Shown: positions 1 through 13,596, counted from the stretch's first letter. The stretch is 64,000 bases of DNA from Acanthacorydalis orientalis (GCA_034766995.1 CM068314.1:16726201-16790200), one strand, 5' to 3'. The notes: generated from the sequence alone by a model not told the origin. Program-made: numbers and translations.

Positions 1-339
1 TTTCCTTGTAGTTTTCATCATTTTAGATCAAATTTCTATTTTCCGCTACTAGTTTGGAAACGTATGTCATCCTTAAGTAGATTTTAGGTAAATGATTTTA
101 ATTTCATCTTAGATTAGGTTATATACACTTCAGTTAAATATTACCTTAAAAGTATGAATCACATGTCAAATGAAAGGTACGTAAACGAACGTAAAACAGA
201 ATAATTTATTTAAATGTACCAGAAAATGGAACACATATTAAAAATAGTAATGGAGAACATAAACTCGAATAATTCAAAAGGATGAACACTACAAGGATAA
301 CATTACAACTTGAATACAATTATTTTTTATGCAATAATA

Positions 340-690
340 GAGGGCTTCGCTCCTCGCTCGCTCCCCCTAACAAATAACAGAAATTAACAAAGTATACGCA
401 AAAAATAAACATAAAGTTATTATTGGAAGTTTATAATTAACGTATCAAAATACAATGTTAAAATATATAACATTTTTTTTTGCTCTACAGCTTCAGTGAA
501 TACAATATTTTGAATAAATGTCAATAGTTTTATATTAAAATCGTATACCTCTTTCTTTGTACACCGTGAGAGAGTTACATACATGTGACTGATGACATCC
601 AATCAGAACAGAGAACACGCGATTTGCATCAACCAATCAGAACACGAATAATCGGTTACACATGACGACGATCACGTTTTGATTTTTATT
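340..690. repeat. dispersed GC-rich-headed repeat, copy 1
   Basis: It shares an ordered set of blocks with 35720-36050: a GC-rich head (CTCGCTCGCTCC), TAACAAATAACAGAAATTAA, and ATACAATATTTTGAATAAAT. Its 3' part contains two exact copies of CCAATCAGAACA (599-610 and 633-644) with an octamer ATTTGCAT (622-629) between them. It could be a SINE-like or LTR-like element; neither tRNA-type boxes nor a poly-A tail was identified, so the class is open. Confidence 0.6.
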
Positions 691-1156
691 AATAGGTAGT
701 ACAACCTAATTAACAGTATCGAAACGAAATTTAATTATCGCAAATTTATAAGTGCATAAGTAAATATATAGCAGTGGTATATTATTATCACTGTATATAA
801 ACATATAGGTGTGGTATATCAATTAGCACTCGTACAATAAAAAAATGATACATTATTTAATGATTAATTACGATGATGTAATGGTAAATTGATTCGTTTT
901 ATACAATATACTGGAAAATATAGTATCGGTTTAAATGTTTTTCTACTATGTGTTATTTTATTGAACATAAATATACAGTTGATAAATTGATAAATAAATT
1001 AATTTTTAACATCAGTGTTTTGTAAAAGTTATAATTTGTTTGTTTATTTTTTAATTTAATGTGTATAATAAATTATTCATTAATGATGTATTTTTACGCT
1101 TTACTCCGTTAATTTTTATAATACATTGTTTTATGTGCAAATTTATACTTCACTCA

Positions 1157-1160
<4 letters not shown>

Positions 1161-1211
<51 letters not shown>
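1161..1211. repeat. (AT)n
   Basis: Uninterrupted AT dinucleotide tract. Confidence 0.98.
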
Positions 1212-1214
<3 letters not shown>

Positions 1215-2504
1215 GAACTGAAGTAAAAATAAATCTTTCTATAAGTGCATATTATTTATCATATGAAAGCATATAATCGTACTTTAAAAGGTTCACATGT
1301 GTGTTCCTTTTGATTACAACTGTAACGTAATCCCTAGATGCAACGGTACCCCACGAAGCTTACAACAATGGAGATTAGCTGAGAGGATAGTGTGCATTTT
1401 GCTTCATATGTGCTCTTTCATTACTTCCAAAGGGTGAACATATGAGTACCCAGTTATTCGTATTCATACAATAGAATACGATTTCAATTCAACTAATTTT
1501 CATTTTTAATGTTCGATGTGTACTTATAATTGTTTTTTTTCTTTCAGAAGAATGCAATTTTTATTTATTAGTTTTTCAGACTTGGTACTATTTGATTGTT
1601 TTCAAAAAGCTTTTTGTTATAGTTATCAGCTGTAATAAGATTTTGAAATATTTAACAGCATTCAATTGTGTAAAAAAAAGAATTGAAAACATGAAAAGTA
1701 CTTTTAGAAGAGAACCTTTATCAAATGTCACATAAAAGTATGTTTAATATTTTCACAAGTCTTTCAAATCACTTACAGAAGTATTGTAATAACGTTTTAA
1801 TTTGAAATATAAGAACAGTCTTTATAGGTATCCACTTATCAATATAATATGGTTATAGGAGAGTGTATATTTTTATTTTATGAACGTGTACTAAATATGA
1901 TTGAATGTGTAACATTAGACATATTTAATTAATTCCAAATATTATTATGTTTTATGTAAATAAGCGATAATAAAATGTTAATATATTGAACACTATATCT
2001 AGTTCCGTATAGAATACATTTCACTATACAAGGATATTACGAAAAAATTTGTACCTTTCGTCGCATTAAGTATTCAATCAAAACTAATTTATATTCATAC
2101 TAGTTTGGCATAACCAAAATATATTTATTTTAAAACATAAATGTATTCTTATGGCTATAAGAATAGCGTTTCGAATTCGTAGAACACATTATAATAATAA
2201 TAATAAATTGTCTTCGTGCGTCGTTATTATTTATATTCTATGGACGAATGATTTTTTTACTTCAGAGACAACAATAAACTTACAATTTTTTATGCATACT
2301 GCATACTACGTGAAATGAACTTTCAAGTCTTTGTACGAAATTTGTACGAATAAAAGAGGACGGATACCGAAAATACATTTTAAAAAAAATTCTAAATGTA
2401 GTATTCATGTAGCATCTTTATTTTTTATAAATAAGATATATAAATTGTTATCAAAATGTGTAATGCAGATGAATCCTTTCTGAAAATGTTTATTTCTTGT
2501 TTAG

Positions 2505-2591
2505 AAGAACTATAATTGAACATTTAAATGTCGCCAGGATGAGTTTTTTTATTTAATTAAATATTTATTTATTCTCACAATTATAGTTCTT
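2505..2591. repeat. short inverted repeat, 14-bp perfect arms
   Basis: AAGAACTATAATTG at 2505-2518 is exactly complementary to CAATTATAGTTCTT at 2578-2591, with a 59-base spacer. It may be a tiny MITE or a decayed element end. Confidence 0.7.
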
Positions 2592-2764
2592 AACACAGGT
2601 TAAATTCATTAGGTCTTTCAAACAAAGTATATTTTAAAATGTTGATGTTTTAAAATAACTTAATTGTTTTATTTTTACTGGCCGGACATAGTTTTCGCGA
2701 TTTTTTTTACCTTTTTTACGTTTCAAGTCACCATTTTGGCACTTACGACTACACAAATATATAC

Positions 2765-2765
<1 letters not shown>

Positions 2766-2809
<44 letters not shown>
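2766..2809. repeat. (AT)n
   Basis: Uninterrupted tract, preceded by ATACG. Confidence 0.98.
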
Positions 2810-2812
<3 letters not shown>

Positions 2813-4785
2813 GTACAGTACCATGTACACAATACCTTTAATATGCATCTCTTGTCGCGTTGTAAATGCGTCATTCACTGCATCAGTAGTTGCATTGATT
2901 TATTGTGATTGTGCATTGTTACGAAAATAATACAAATATATTAGTTTACACGAAGAAATGAAACATATTGACATATGAGTATTTTTTTTCATATACTTGT
3001 ATTGGTATTTTGAATTATGAAAAGAAATATAAATTAATAATTCCTAGAATGCAAGTATGGAACTTAAATTGTTAATTGTACAAATTTTACTCTTATTCAG
3101 AGTTATACATTTGCAGAGTAATTGTGTAAAAGGAATATAATTTTTTTTATTAAAAAGATAATTGTATTTTTTTTAGAAAACATATTTTATGTGTATTTAA
3201 CAATAAGGTTGGTTTGTAATTCCAATGCGTTTACAGTATCCTTTTCATAGTTATTAAAATGTATAGTCGTTTAGCGTACCATTAACTGCTAGTTTATGGT
3301 GTGATTAATAATCATATTTATATGTCTTGTTTTGTTTACAATACAGACTTGTACGTAAACCTGCCTAAGATCAAAATGTGGTTGTCTATTGTTCTTTTGA
3401 TATGATCGGTATTTTTCAGAATTCATATTACACTTAGGGTCTATAACATATATGCAGACACATGTTTATGTATGCCCATATTGTTCATGCGTTGAATAGT
3501 GTCTGTTCATATGGTATCCATAAAAGTGTAGAACATGTATGGATTTCTTGACCAAAAGTACATGTAAATTTTTCCAATTATACAGTTCGAAATTTTTAAC
3601 TTTAAAATTACTTGTCCAGAGTCAAGGTTCATTACTGTACATATTTCTTATACATTTATATGTTTCATTATAGGAAATTTTAATTATTTGTATTCTTTAA
3701 ATAATGAAATTCCTATTTGTTTTATAATATCTTGTTTCTCATTAAATTTTATTATTTTTAAAATCAGTCATGTCGATCGAAATGTCAATCGAATATTTTG
3801 TACAAAAAAAAAACTAACTACTTCGAAATGAAAGTTAATTAAATGTTTGCAAAATACTATCTACCTAAATCTATCTGGTTTTTTTTTTTAAAAAAAACTA
3901 ACAATCAAAATAAAACCATTATACCTTTTCTTACAAACACTTAAAATATAATAACAACTTTAACAGGAAGTTAATACCGAAGAAATAATAAAGAAATGAA
4001 TAATGTAACGCTGTTTAAAATTTAAACAAATTAATTCATACTATCCAGCAAAATGATTACCTGTTTTTTACGTTTCTGTTGCTACATATTCTTTTGTTAC
4101 AACATGCCTAGCTGACCACATGTGCTTAAGAAGTGACTTTGATGACCAGTGCGTGTCTTCACGCTTGCATTCACATGACCGCTCGCTTTGCGTCCATTGC
4201 GCCATGATCTTGTTTTTGTTGTGATAATACGTCTCGTATTTACATCAAATGTGATACTGCTTGTGGTTCTTTAATGTAATATACGATCGCACTGGCCGGA
4301 TTAAAAATATTTTATACCGATATATTTTCATCAAGTATTATTAATATGTTGTATTAATATATTATCTGTATTACAAATGTGTATGTTTTTTTATCGTTGT
4401 TTCGAAAAGAAATATTTTCTTCAATGTATAGTCGACATTGACAAAACTGGTTTTTACATCTGTCATCCGTTTATAATCAAGAGTCATAAATCAATGATTG
4501 TTTAAACTCACTGAAAATAGTTAGATAGTTTTTTTTTATTCTAATGGATTCTTTTTTAAACGGATATTAATTGCAATTTATTTAAAATGTTTGAACAAGT
4601 TCAATGTTATTTTATTATCATTGTCATATTCATTTTTTTTGTATCTTACTGCTTTAATAATATATGTTGAAATTGATTAATAAGTTAAATAAGAATTAGA
4701 AGTGTATAATTACGTTAAGATATTTTGATAATTAAACTGGGAAGCCTATCAATAGTTAATCATTAAAATTAATATTTCAAATATA

Positions 4786-4788
<3 letters not shown>

Positions 4789-4840
<52 letters not shown>

Positions 4841-4857
4841 ACGTATGTATGTATGTA
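4789..4857. repeat. (AT)n(GT)n(GTAT)n compound
   Basis: An AT run passes into GT and then GTAT units, a compound slippage tract. Confidence 0.97.
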
Positions 4858-5127
4858 TTTGGTAGGTGTAAATAAATTTTACTTTTAAAATATTTAATAA
4901 GTAGGTACTAGTAAAAACTAACTGTATGAATATTAAATGATTCAGTAATCATTTTGTGTTTTTTTTTATTTTGCTATTAACTGTTATCCATAAATTATTC
5001 AATTAATATTTTAAAATTAATACTACTAAAAGATTTTACAAAAAAAAAAATGGATTTGAATACAAATCAAACTGAAAACCCATTAGCATTATAAGAGTAT
5101 GATTGCTTAAATAAATGTATACATTAA

Positions 5128-5134
5128 ATATATA

Positions 5135-5170
<36 letters not shown>

Positions 5171-5175
5171 TGTAT
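5128..5175. repeat. (AT)n(TATG)n compound
   Basis: A short AT run is followed by about eight TATG units. Confidence 0.97.
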
Positions 5176-5454
5176 CAAAAATATCTCTAAATATATCCTT
5201 ATTTTTTACTTATTGATTCTTTTTTTGTTTAATAGATTTTTGAGTTCCAAGAAAATTAATTTCTGCCATTTGTATTACACAGATTTATATAAATTTAAAT
5301 TGAAAATAATATATTTAATATTTTATAGGATAGTTTTCGAATATAATAAATGAAAGTCATTCGAAAACTAACATTCAAAGTTTATTCCGTGAATTTTAAA
5401 ATTTAAAAAAGCCATGTCAACTTCATACAAATCAGTGACTTTCTATTTTTAAAC

Positions 5455-5545
5455 GTACCATGGGGCTCTGCTCCCTACTGGCTACGCTCGTCGACCCCCA
5501 AGGGCTCTTCACCCCTTCCTCCGCTTGCTTATCGCCTCGGATTTT
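5455..5545. repeat. GC-rich island, possibly a head fragment of the same repeat
   Basis: GGGGCTCTGCTCCCTACTGG, GCTACGCTCGTCGACCCCCA and CCTTCCTCCGCTTGC form a sharp GC-rich block in AT-rich DNA. Its style resembles the heads at 340 and 35720, but the AT-rich body of the repeat is not present, so kinship is uncertain. Confidence 0.35.
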
Positions 5546-6000
5546 AAATCGTGCATGATTCGTGAAACATCGGAAATGGTTAACGTGTTACTTGTACAAA
5601 GTTTAGCGGGTGAACGGCGTTGTGAAGAGATGGTCTATACAAAAAAAAAAATTGTTTTATGAAAATTTTACTATGGAATTATTTTTTATATATAGAAAGA
5701 TAGTGATAACTGATTTTCGAATGTTACAGAGATGTAATTTCCAACCTTGTCGAATCAAAGGTATCCTTTCTATCGAAAATGTTTTATATCGTCCCTTTAT
5801 TAACTTGAAGTTAATTATATGTTTAACTATTTCGTCGTACTTATATGCCTATATTTTGAAAATAATCTATGTTTCTTTATGTAATAAAGAAGGCAAATAG
5901 CATGTTTAAGGTAAAATAAATATTTTATATATATTTCTATAACTATGACTACTTGTCATTACCACAATAATTATTATGAATAAAAACATTCTTCTTATCA

Positions 6001-6004
<4 letters not shown>

Positions 6005-6044
<40 letters not shown>
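6005..6044. repeat. (AT)n
   Basis: Uninterrupted tract. Confidence 0.97.
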
Positions 6045-6046
<2 letters not shown>

Positions 6047-6233
6047 AATATAATGAGATCCTTGTGTTTTATACGATTCGCATTTTTCTTATACCTGTTT
6101 CTAAATTTGATTTTAATTAAAATTGCATGCCAATAAATGTCATTTTTCACTTAATAACAAAATAATTAATATCATTATATAGCACTTCTCTTAACAATCT
6201 TATAGACCAATCTTCTCCAAAGATGTTTAAATG

Positions 6234-6267
6234 GTCCACTGAAGGGCAGTAGCGCCCTGTTGTGGAC
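6234..6267. repeat. GC-rich stem-loop
   Basis: The outer arms GTCCAC and GTGGAC and the inner arms AGGGC and GCCCT form a two-part stem around a short loop. It is one of the few GC-rich hairpins in the window. A minus-strand open frame of 73 codons crosses it but has no recognised similarity. Confidence 0.6.
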
Positions 6268-7225
6268 TACTTTTGTAAAGCAATGTTGTTCAAAAGCTGT
6301 TCCATGAACAGCAGGTGGCCTTCTGAATGTTAATAGTTCAACTCTAAAGAAAAAAATTATTAACTTTCGAGTCAGCTCGGATTTCCATATATACAATAAT
6401 ATTCAAAATACATTATAAAAATATATTAATCGCTCCATAACAGATATTGGCCAGCATTTTTGTAGTTTATCTAAAGTATTTAATTTCAAAAAGTATGAGT
6501 CATTTGAACGTTAGATTCTTGAATTTACCAATACTGAATTATAAAAAAAGTATTTACTAGTACGAGACTTACATCATTGCCTTTTGTATAATTTTCAAGG
6601 AATTCATTAATACAACACACGCATATATTCTTCTCGTTTTCTCATAGCTATAATTATCTTCTTTAAAAATAATTATTAGATTGATTATAATTAAGCTTCT
6701 TCAAATACATAAATGTTATTAAACACGTATTTAACATTTTAATGATATCATTAATTAATATTTCAACTACGTTCGAATATATTTATTAAATCAATATCAG
6801 ATATTCAAGAATATACGCTTTTAAATGTTGGCAGTGTCGTTTATTTAGAACAATAGGTCCGTTACAACAATATTAAATAAATGTTCATTTCGATAGATGA
6901 TTTACAGTACATATGGTATTATATTGAATATTTAAAAATGTGGGTCACTGATGTAATTTTGTCAATATCAAATAGCATAGGGACGAAATCAAATATCTCT
7001 ATAACTATTGTTTAACGGTAATATTACTACATGATTTGTAATCGTTATTTTGATTCTAATTTGCATCATTTAATCAATGATGCTTGTCCCGGTTCTATAC
7101 TCGTAATTATTGTTTTCTCTGCCTCAAAGTGTCATCATAATTATTGTTTGTTTGATATTTAAGTATTAACTTTTCTTTTTGTATTTAAGAATTTCTTAAC
7201 ACTATTTTTAATTGTAAGTTACTAA

Positions 7226-7280
7226 TGTATATGTATGTATGTATATATATATACAGTATGTATGTATATATATATATATA
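7226..7280. repeat. (AT)n with TATG interruptions
   Basis: Broken tract that borders the left end of the foldback MITE at 7281. Confidence 0.95.
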
Positions 7281-7466
7281 CAGGTGATTCAATTTAGGGT
7301 TCTGCTTGGAAGTATTAAAAGAGGGCGCAGTAATTAAGAATAATCATGTTATTTTTTATTTAGTATTTTATTTCAGTCCAATACTAAAATACTAAATAGG
7401 AGATAACATGTTTTTTCAATTTTTGCGTTTTTTTCAATACTTTCGTGTGGAAGCATAAGTTGAATC

Positions 7467-7471
<5 letters not shown>
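7281..7471. mobile_element. foldback MITE between two (AT)n tracts
   Basis: The left end CAGGTGATTCAATTTAGGGT is matched by the inverted right end (rc AAGGTGATTCAACTTATGCT). Similarity continues inward along nearly the whole element. An inner palindrome at 7345-7410 pairs CATGTTATTTTTTATTTAGT with rc CATGTTATCTCCTATTTAGT. No coding capacity is present. Ends of the form AGGTGATTCA with likely TA target sites suggest Tc1/mariner ancestry, but this is inferred. (AT)n DNA touches both ends. Confidence 0.8.

Positions 7472-7532
<61 letters not shown>
7471..7532. repeat. (AT)n
   Basis: Uninterrupted tract directly at the right end of the foldback MITE. Confidence 0.98.
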
Positions 7533-7534
<2 letters not shown>

Positions 7535-8365
7535 GAAATGCAGTTAGTATTTAGTTAGAATCGTATGTAAATTTTATACATCTTATTATCTTTTGGCGAC
7601 TTGACCACCCACAGATTCATGAATAATGCACCAAAGTGTGTCTTAAATATTACTCTTAAGCATGCACTTTATTGTCATCGTTCAGTATAGGGAACAGTAA
7701 ACACTGTAGTCTTTTCATATTGATCTACTTTCATAACACCTTTGCATTGATTTCAATTACAGAATAAAAGCCTACAATGTCCGAATGTCAGAATGATTAA
7801 CATCGATCATTTCAGTTAAATACTTAAAATAAAATGGCAACATTTACATTATTGAAATGTCGTATATGTCCTTTATGATTTAAATTAATATATGAATCAT
7901 TATGACAATGATATATCATTTAAAATTAAATTATTTTTTAGTGTATATGGTAATGGTACGTTTTGTGAATTAATTGAAAAATGATGTACATGTATAATAA
8001 TTGTTTTCTGTTCGTACAGATATGATGAAAACAATAGAATACTTTTAAATAATTTAATAAAAAAGTTAATCTAGTCAAAAGTTATATGTTTAGTTTTGAA
8101 AATGCAAGTATAAACTTAAACTTTTTCTAAAAAAAAACATTTCAGCAATTATTATGTACAAGATGTCACAAACTTTGCATAGAAAATATGTATTTAGTTT
8201 TAATCAAAACTGTGAATTCTTTTAATTATTTTCATTTACTAAGTGTAATGCTTTTATGTGTATATTATTGTATTAAATTTTGAAAAATGTATGTTACTAG
8301 ACCGAATTTTCAGCTATATGCAAACATTTATCTATTATATCTTTACCTGCTCTAAAAACATAATA

Positions 8366-8369
<4 letters not shown>

Positions 8370-8405
<36 letters not shown>
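8370..8405. repeat. (AT)n
   Basis: Uninterrupted tract. Confidence 0.97.
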
Positions 8406-8410
<5 letters not shown>

Positions 8411-8920
8411 ACATAGATATTAATTTCAACCCATGTTTAGAATACTTACTCAACTAAAATCGAAAATAGATTTCTATAATATTCGATGAGTATTTTCTAT
8501 AAATATAGTACAGATCGTTTATTTAATTAGTCATCATTTCTTACGTGTAATTCAAAAATAATTGCTTTTAGCGACATGTCTCAATTTTATATTTATGTAT
8601 AAGAACTGTGTATATATTAATTATATCGTGTTTAAAGTCAGTAAATTGAAGAAGATAAAAATAAATATTATTTTAAATTTAAATGTAACGTATATTTTCA
8701 AACTGTGTAATTATGTAATTAAATGCATGCAAATTTCACTAGCATGAAGTTATATTATGTATACTTGAAAATAATGCATTTTTATTATAATATGCAAACC
8801 AGGTGAAAATTGACAGGAAGAACGTGTTTAAAAAGGCAGTTGCATTTCGCAAATGAATTATTTCTTTTAATGAAAAATGTTAAACTTTATTTTTACGACC
8901 TTCTTTTCGATATGTGTATT

Positions 8921-8930
8921 TATGTATGTA

Positions 8931-8981
<51 letters not shown>

Positions 8982-8990
8982 ATGTGTGTG
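8921..8990. repeat. (TATG)n(AT)n(GT)n compound
   Basis: TATG units, an AT run, then a GT run. Confidence 0.97.
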
Positions 8991-11960
8991 CGTTTGTATC
9001 TGCAGATAAATATTTGTGTAGCTATTTTATTTCTGGCAGGTGAACTTGTCTTCCCAAACTTCTCTCTATATTAGCATTGTTCATCATAAATCGACTCTCA
9101 TATCCTTATTCAAAACGAATTTTTTGTTCGTTTTATAATCAAGTTCATCTAGTAACATCCATATTCATGCTCGTTATTGCAGCACATACCTGTAAGCATA
9201 TATCTGTATATGTACACGAGACGATAAAACTACTTATAGTCGAAGTAATGTAAACCCAAGTAAGGGGACCACGATAGATCCCTTATGAGGGCAATGATTG
9301 TGAACGAACCAAAGTAATCTCGATTTTATTTAAGGTAGTTGTCGTTGTTAGTTGTGCTGCTTTGAAGCGACCAGTATCTTGTTGACTAACCGAATATAGC
9401 GTTTGGAAAATAACATACAAGTACATGCGACTCTAGCAATGCCAAAGTAACGAGAATACAATTTAAGTAGATACAACACAATACCGATCGTGGAAAAGAA
9501 AAGAGAGGCGGGTTTAATTATCAATACCTATTAAATAAGTATCGTATATAGTGGATTAATCGTTGCAAAAAGTCTGCTGTCATTTTTTATCTTTTACAAT
9601 TTTATTCGTTTAGCATAGACGCTGTTCCATGTGGTATTTAACGCGTGAATAATACGTTCAGGATATTAAACCATTCAAGGTTTTATTATACTGAAACACA
9701 GTTTTCATTGTAAAAGAAATAATGCAGATATTCTCACAATAGATCAAAATAATGTAATATAAAAATCAACAAGTGTATATTTCATATCTCGTTTAATTGT
9801 CATATTAAACCGTTATGATTAGTATAAGAACAGTTAAAGTATGCGTCAGTAGTGTTGTGCTCGTTCTTGTCTTCAATACATATTATCCTACTTATTAAAA
9901 TTATACCATTGATATATCGACGAACACTGTCCATATTATTTTTGTTCTCACTATTCTAGGAATAGCCGAGCCACTTCTTTTTTCCCTATAAATTCTTGTG
10001 GCGAAGGTGGTTCTTTTAAAATACAAGATTGAAACGATATAAATTACATGTTTCCCCAGCATAGAGGACTGTTCTTTGTGCATTGCATGTTAATAACCCT
10101 TCACCGACAAGAGCAACAAGATCGTTGCATTATTCACCTGGACTTCAGTAGTCAATTGTTTTGTTGTTTTTGGTTTAACCCTTTTTTCACCTGCTTCGTA
10201 TGAAACAGCACCTTTGCTGTATCTCTTCGTCAGTGATGCGGGCCACCGACTGTCTCACTTGACAGGTGCGGACACCCGGTAGACGTCAGTAGGCGTGCAG
10301 ATAAAATACTGAGAAATTTATGTGTACGAATGTCTCTGTCGCACAGCCACTGTCGCATTTCTAATACTTAGAAATACGAATATAATAGATGAAACATTTA
10401 ATTAATGTAGACTATTTACATTATTTCATATTTACATAATTATATCGCATCATTAATTTCTATAGTTCTTGAAACGTATTCAAATATTTATTGTTTGCAA
10501 TAACTACTAAGAATTGATCTTGGGATTTCTATACGTTTTCTGTTTTTGCGTTTAACATCATTTATTAAAATGTCGAAAAACTTACTAAGAAATGTTAATG
10601 TAATAAAAATTACATCATGAATAGTTTGATGTTATAATATTTTTATTTACTAATTTATTAATATAAAAGAAAACATATATGTAAATGTAGTAATAAAAAT
10701 AATTACTGAATTATTTTTTTTAACTACTTTATAATTTGTCACCTATTTTTATTATATTAAGGATGTAATATTAAATAAAATGTTTTATATTTATAAAATA
10801 AAAGTTTCCGGAGTAAAGAACAACATATTATTGAAAAATGATTGAAATGATTTACTTTTGAATCAAACATTATCAATAATAGAGAACGGATATGTTCTGG
10901 ACTGTTACACATCATAAATTTTTCCACAAAGCACGAAATAAATTACAGTATGTCATGTCTATTCTCATAAAATAAACTATTTTTAGAAAAACATATATAA
11001 TCGAAACCTATTTCTACTTAATTATTCATGAATTGATACAAATTGTAAAACATTAAGAACCGTTTTAATGTTTGTCTTCACTTATTGTAATGTTAAAACG
11101 GTAAATCAATATTTTTATTTTATATACATTCATTTGGATAATTTATGATTATTTTTTTCCGAATAACGCAAATGATATATATTTATACATTTTTATTTTG
11201 TAAATTGTATATTTTTTATTTTGTCAATCTGCCAATTAAAAATCATTTAGTATAAATATACTAAATATAATTTATTTTTTTATATTTCATGTTTTCTCCT
11301 TTTATATTTTCAGTATTTTAATATTCCTTTTGTTTAAAAATAAGAATAAAATTAAAGGATTATACCGTCATGCAAAAATGAATTAATATAAAAAACTAAT
11401 ACCATTCTCTTCTGTTTAATTAAGTTTAATTCATAATTTATAACAAAAATGCAGAACATATAAATAGAAAAGTACGTGGTAATCATAATCTTTTTTTATA
11501 TTTTTGTAATCAGATGAATAATTCTATTTAATAGTATCATTAATTATCTTACTAATTGAAATAAATATACGTTAGGTGAATCAAGTAATGATATGAGCAA
11601 TTAAATCAAATATTTTAATGTATTTTATGAAAATGAATTCGTTTTTGAGAAGTAATGTCTGGTCGATATGATATGATACACTGAAGTGTATTTGTATGAA
11701 GAATGTTTTTAAATGTATTACCAAGGCCTATTGTCAATCATTGTCGAATTTTTACACTAACATAATTTATTTTATCGTGTAATTGAACTTTATATTCTTT
11801 ACATCAATTAAACCGTTCTGTAGTGACAGATTACCATATAATTATACGTTGTGCCAATGTCATATTTTGTAGTTTTCTGCGTTTATCGCTCCAAAATTAA
11901 AGTTGTTCGCCTACATATTTGAAATTTGCGAAAACTATACATACATATACACACATTTAA

Positions 11961-11962
<2 letters not shown>

Positions 11963-12022
<60 letters not shown>
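11963..12022. repeat. (AT)n
   Basis: Uninterrupted 60-bp tract. Confidence 0.98.
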
Positions 12023-12025
<3 letters not shown>

Positions 12026-12540
12026 ATAACAGTATTAATTTTAATCCATTGCATTCATTTTATAAACAAATGTATTTTCGCTAAAATATTTTGACATTGA
12101 ACATAACGTTTAGAGATCACACGTAGGCAAATTCATATACTTCACATTAGCATAGAATTAGGCCATGGTTAAAGCAATCATTAAGATCGAACGATGCCTT
12201 TTTTGTCTTATATTTTTCACTCATTACAATTCGTATGTTCTAAACCGACAGAATGTAGGTGTAAGATGATAATAGATTAAATTGTTGGTGTACGTATTTC
12301 CTAATATGTAAATTTAATAAATTAATTAATTCAAGGTTCTTTGTCCTGTTTCTCAACATAATTAACTTCGTGTTAATTACTAAACCATAATTCCGTATTT
12401 ATATAAAGTAACTCTTAAGTAATCGTTATTATTAAATTCGTGAATAAATAGCGACGATTATATAGCTTGATGTATATATTTAGCAAGATGTCATACCAAA
12501 ACAACACAGTATTATGTTCGTCTGATGGATTGGTTTCATA

Positions 12541-12577
12541 TAAGAGAAAAATTGGTACAGTGCCAATTTTTCTCTTA
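12541..12577. repeat. perfect inverted repeat (hairpin)
   Basis: The 15-bp arm TAAGAGAAAAATTGG is followed by the 7-base loop TACAGTG and the exact complement CCAATTTTTCTCTTA. It is too short for a typical miRNA precursor and no pairing is seen outside the arms. Confidence 0.85.
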
Positions 12578-13555
12578 GATTCATTCTCAACGATTATTTT
12601 CTTTCTATAGACAAATAACTTGAAAATTATATTGACTTTATTATGGTAATTTGTAAGAAAATATTTTGAAATTTCTATTCTTATCTATGAGCTGTCTTTT
12701 CGAAACATTCGTACAATCGTAAATTTTAAATTATGTTTATTTATAATGTGTTTTTTATAAATAATATTAGTTATATTTTTTATAATAGAATTTATTTAAG
12801 TATTTATTTACAATGTTAGTTAAAATTCATTTATACTGTTAAATATAATTATTCATTTACTTACAGAAATAAAAAAATAAATTTAATAAACACATTATAT
12901 TGTATTTATCTATTCAATTGTCTTTATCGATTATGGATTAAACTTAATTAAATTAGAAAAGAATCATATTCACTTGTTTATATTATTTGTGTTAATTCTC
13001 TTTTCATTGTAGAGATTAATCGGTTTGTTATTTTTCTATTAAGTAGTTTCTATTAAGCAGTTATTTTTCAAGCAATTGTATAAATGTTGAAAATACAAAA
13101 GTATAGAAAATAAAAGTAAAAATAAATCGAGAACTAAGCGCAATATGTGTATATTTCGAATTTCATTCATACCATTTTGTTTCTTTCAAATATAATTCGT
13201 ACTTATTTTAAAAGTTGAAACAATCATTTTATTTCTATAATATAGTTCATACGTTTTATTAGTGATTATTATATGTAATTGTGGAAGTCTCACATGTGTA
13301 TTAAGATCATATCATTTGTTACGAGGACATATCAATTTGCATACTTCTATTTGTACTAATAATATAATGGCTTTCAAGAAAGTGTTTTTAAACATATAAA
13401 TTAATACAGTGAGTGAACACATTTGTACTCTAATACATAAGCACATATACATATTGATTCATGTTATTATAAAATATAAAATAATGAACTATAATTTGAA
13501 TAATTATTTTTTAATGTGGGATTGACACTTTTCTTTACAATTTCTCATTATCTTA

Positions 13556-13558
<3 letters not shown>

Positions 13559-13596
<38 letters not shown>
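13559..13596. repeat. (AT)n
   Basis: Uninterrupted tract. Confidence 0.97.

Larger units (their letters stand above)
1..9100. other. AT-rich non-coding region, no gene seen
   Basis: No credible exon was found. The block holds a GC-rich dispersed repeat near its start, a GC-rich island at 5.46 kb, several (AT)n tracts, an inverted repeat at 2.5 kb, a hairpin with a CTCF-like motif at 6.2-6.3 kb and a foldback MITE at 7.3 kb. It may be part of a long slingshot 5' intron or lie upstream of the gene; the sequence does not decide. A stretch at 4080-4270 is somewhat GC-richer than its surroundings, without recognisable coding content. Confidence 0.5.

Noticed and set aside
5610..5900. 96-codon open frame
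   Set aside because: Its composition is dominated by AT-rich codons, and it shows no domain, no similarity that I recognise and no splice context.
6175..6396. Minus-strand 73-codon open frame of more balanced composition
   Set aside because: Crosses a GC-rich hairpin, which explains the composition; no family match. Kept only as a structural finding.
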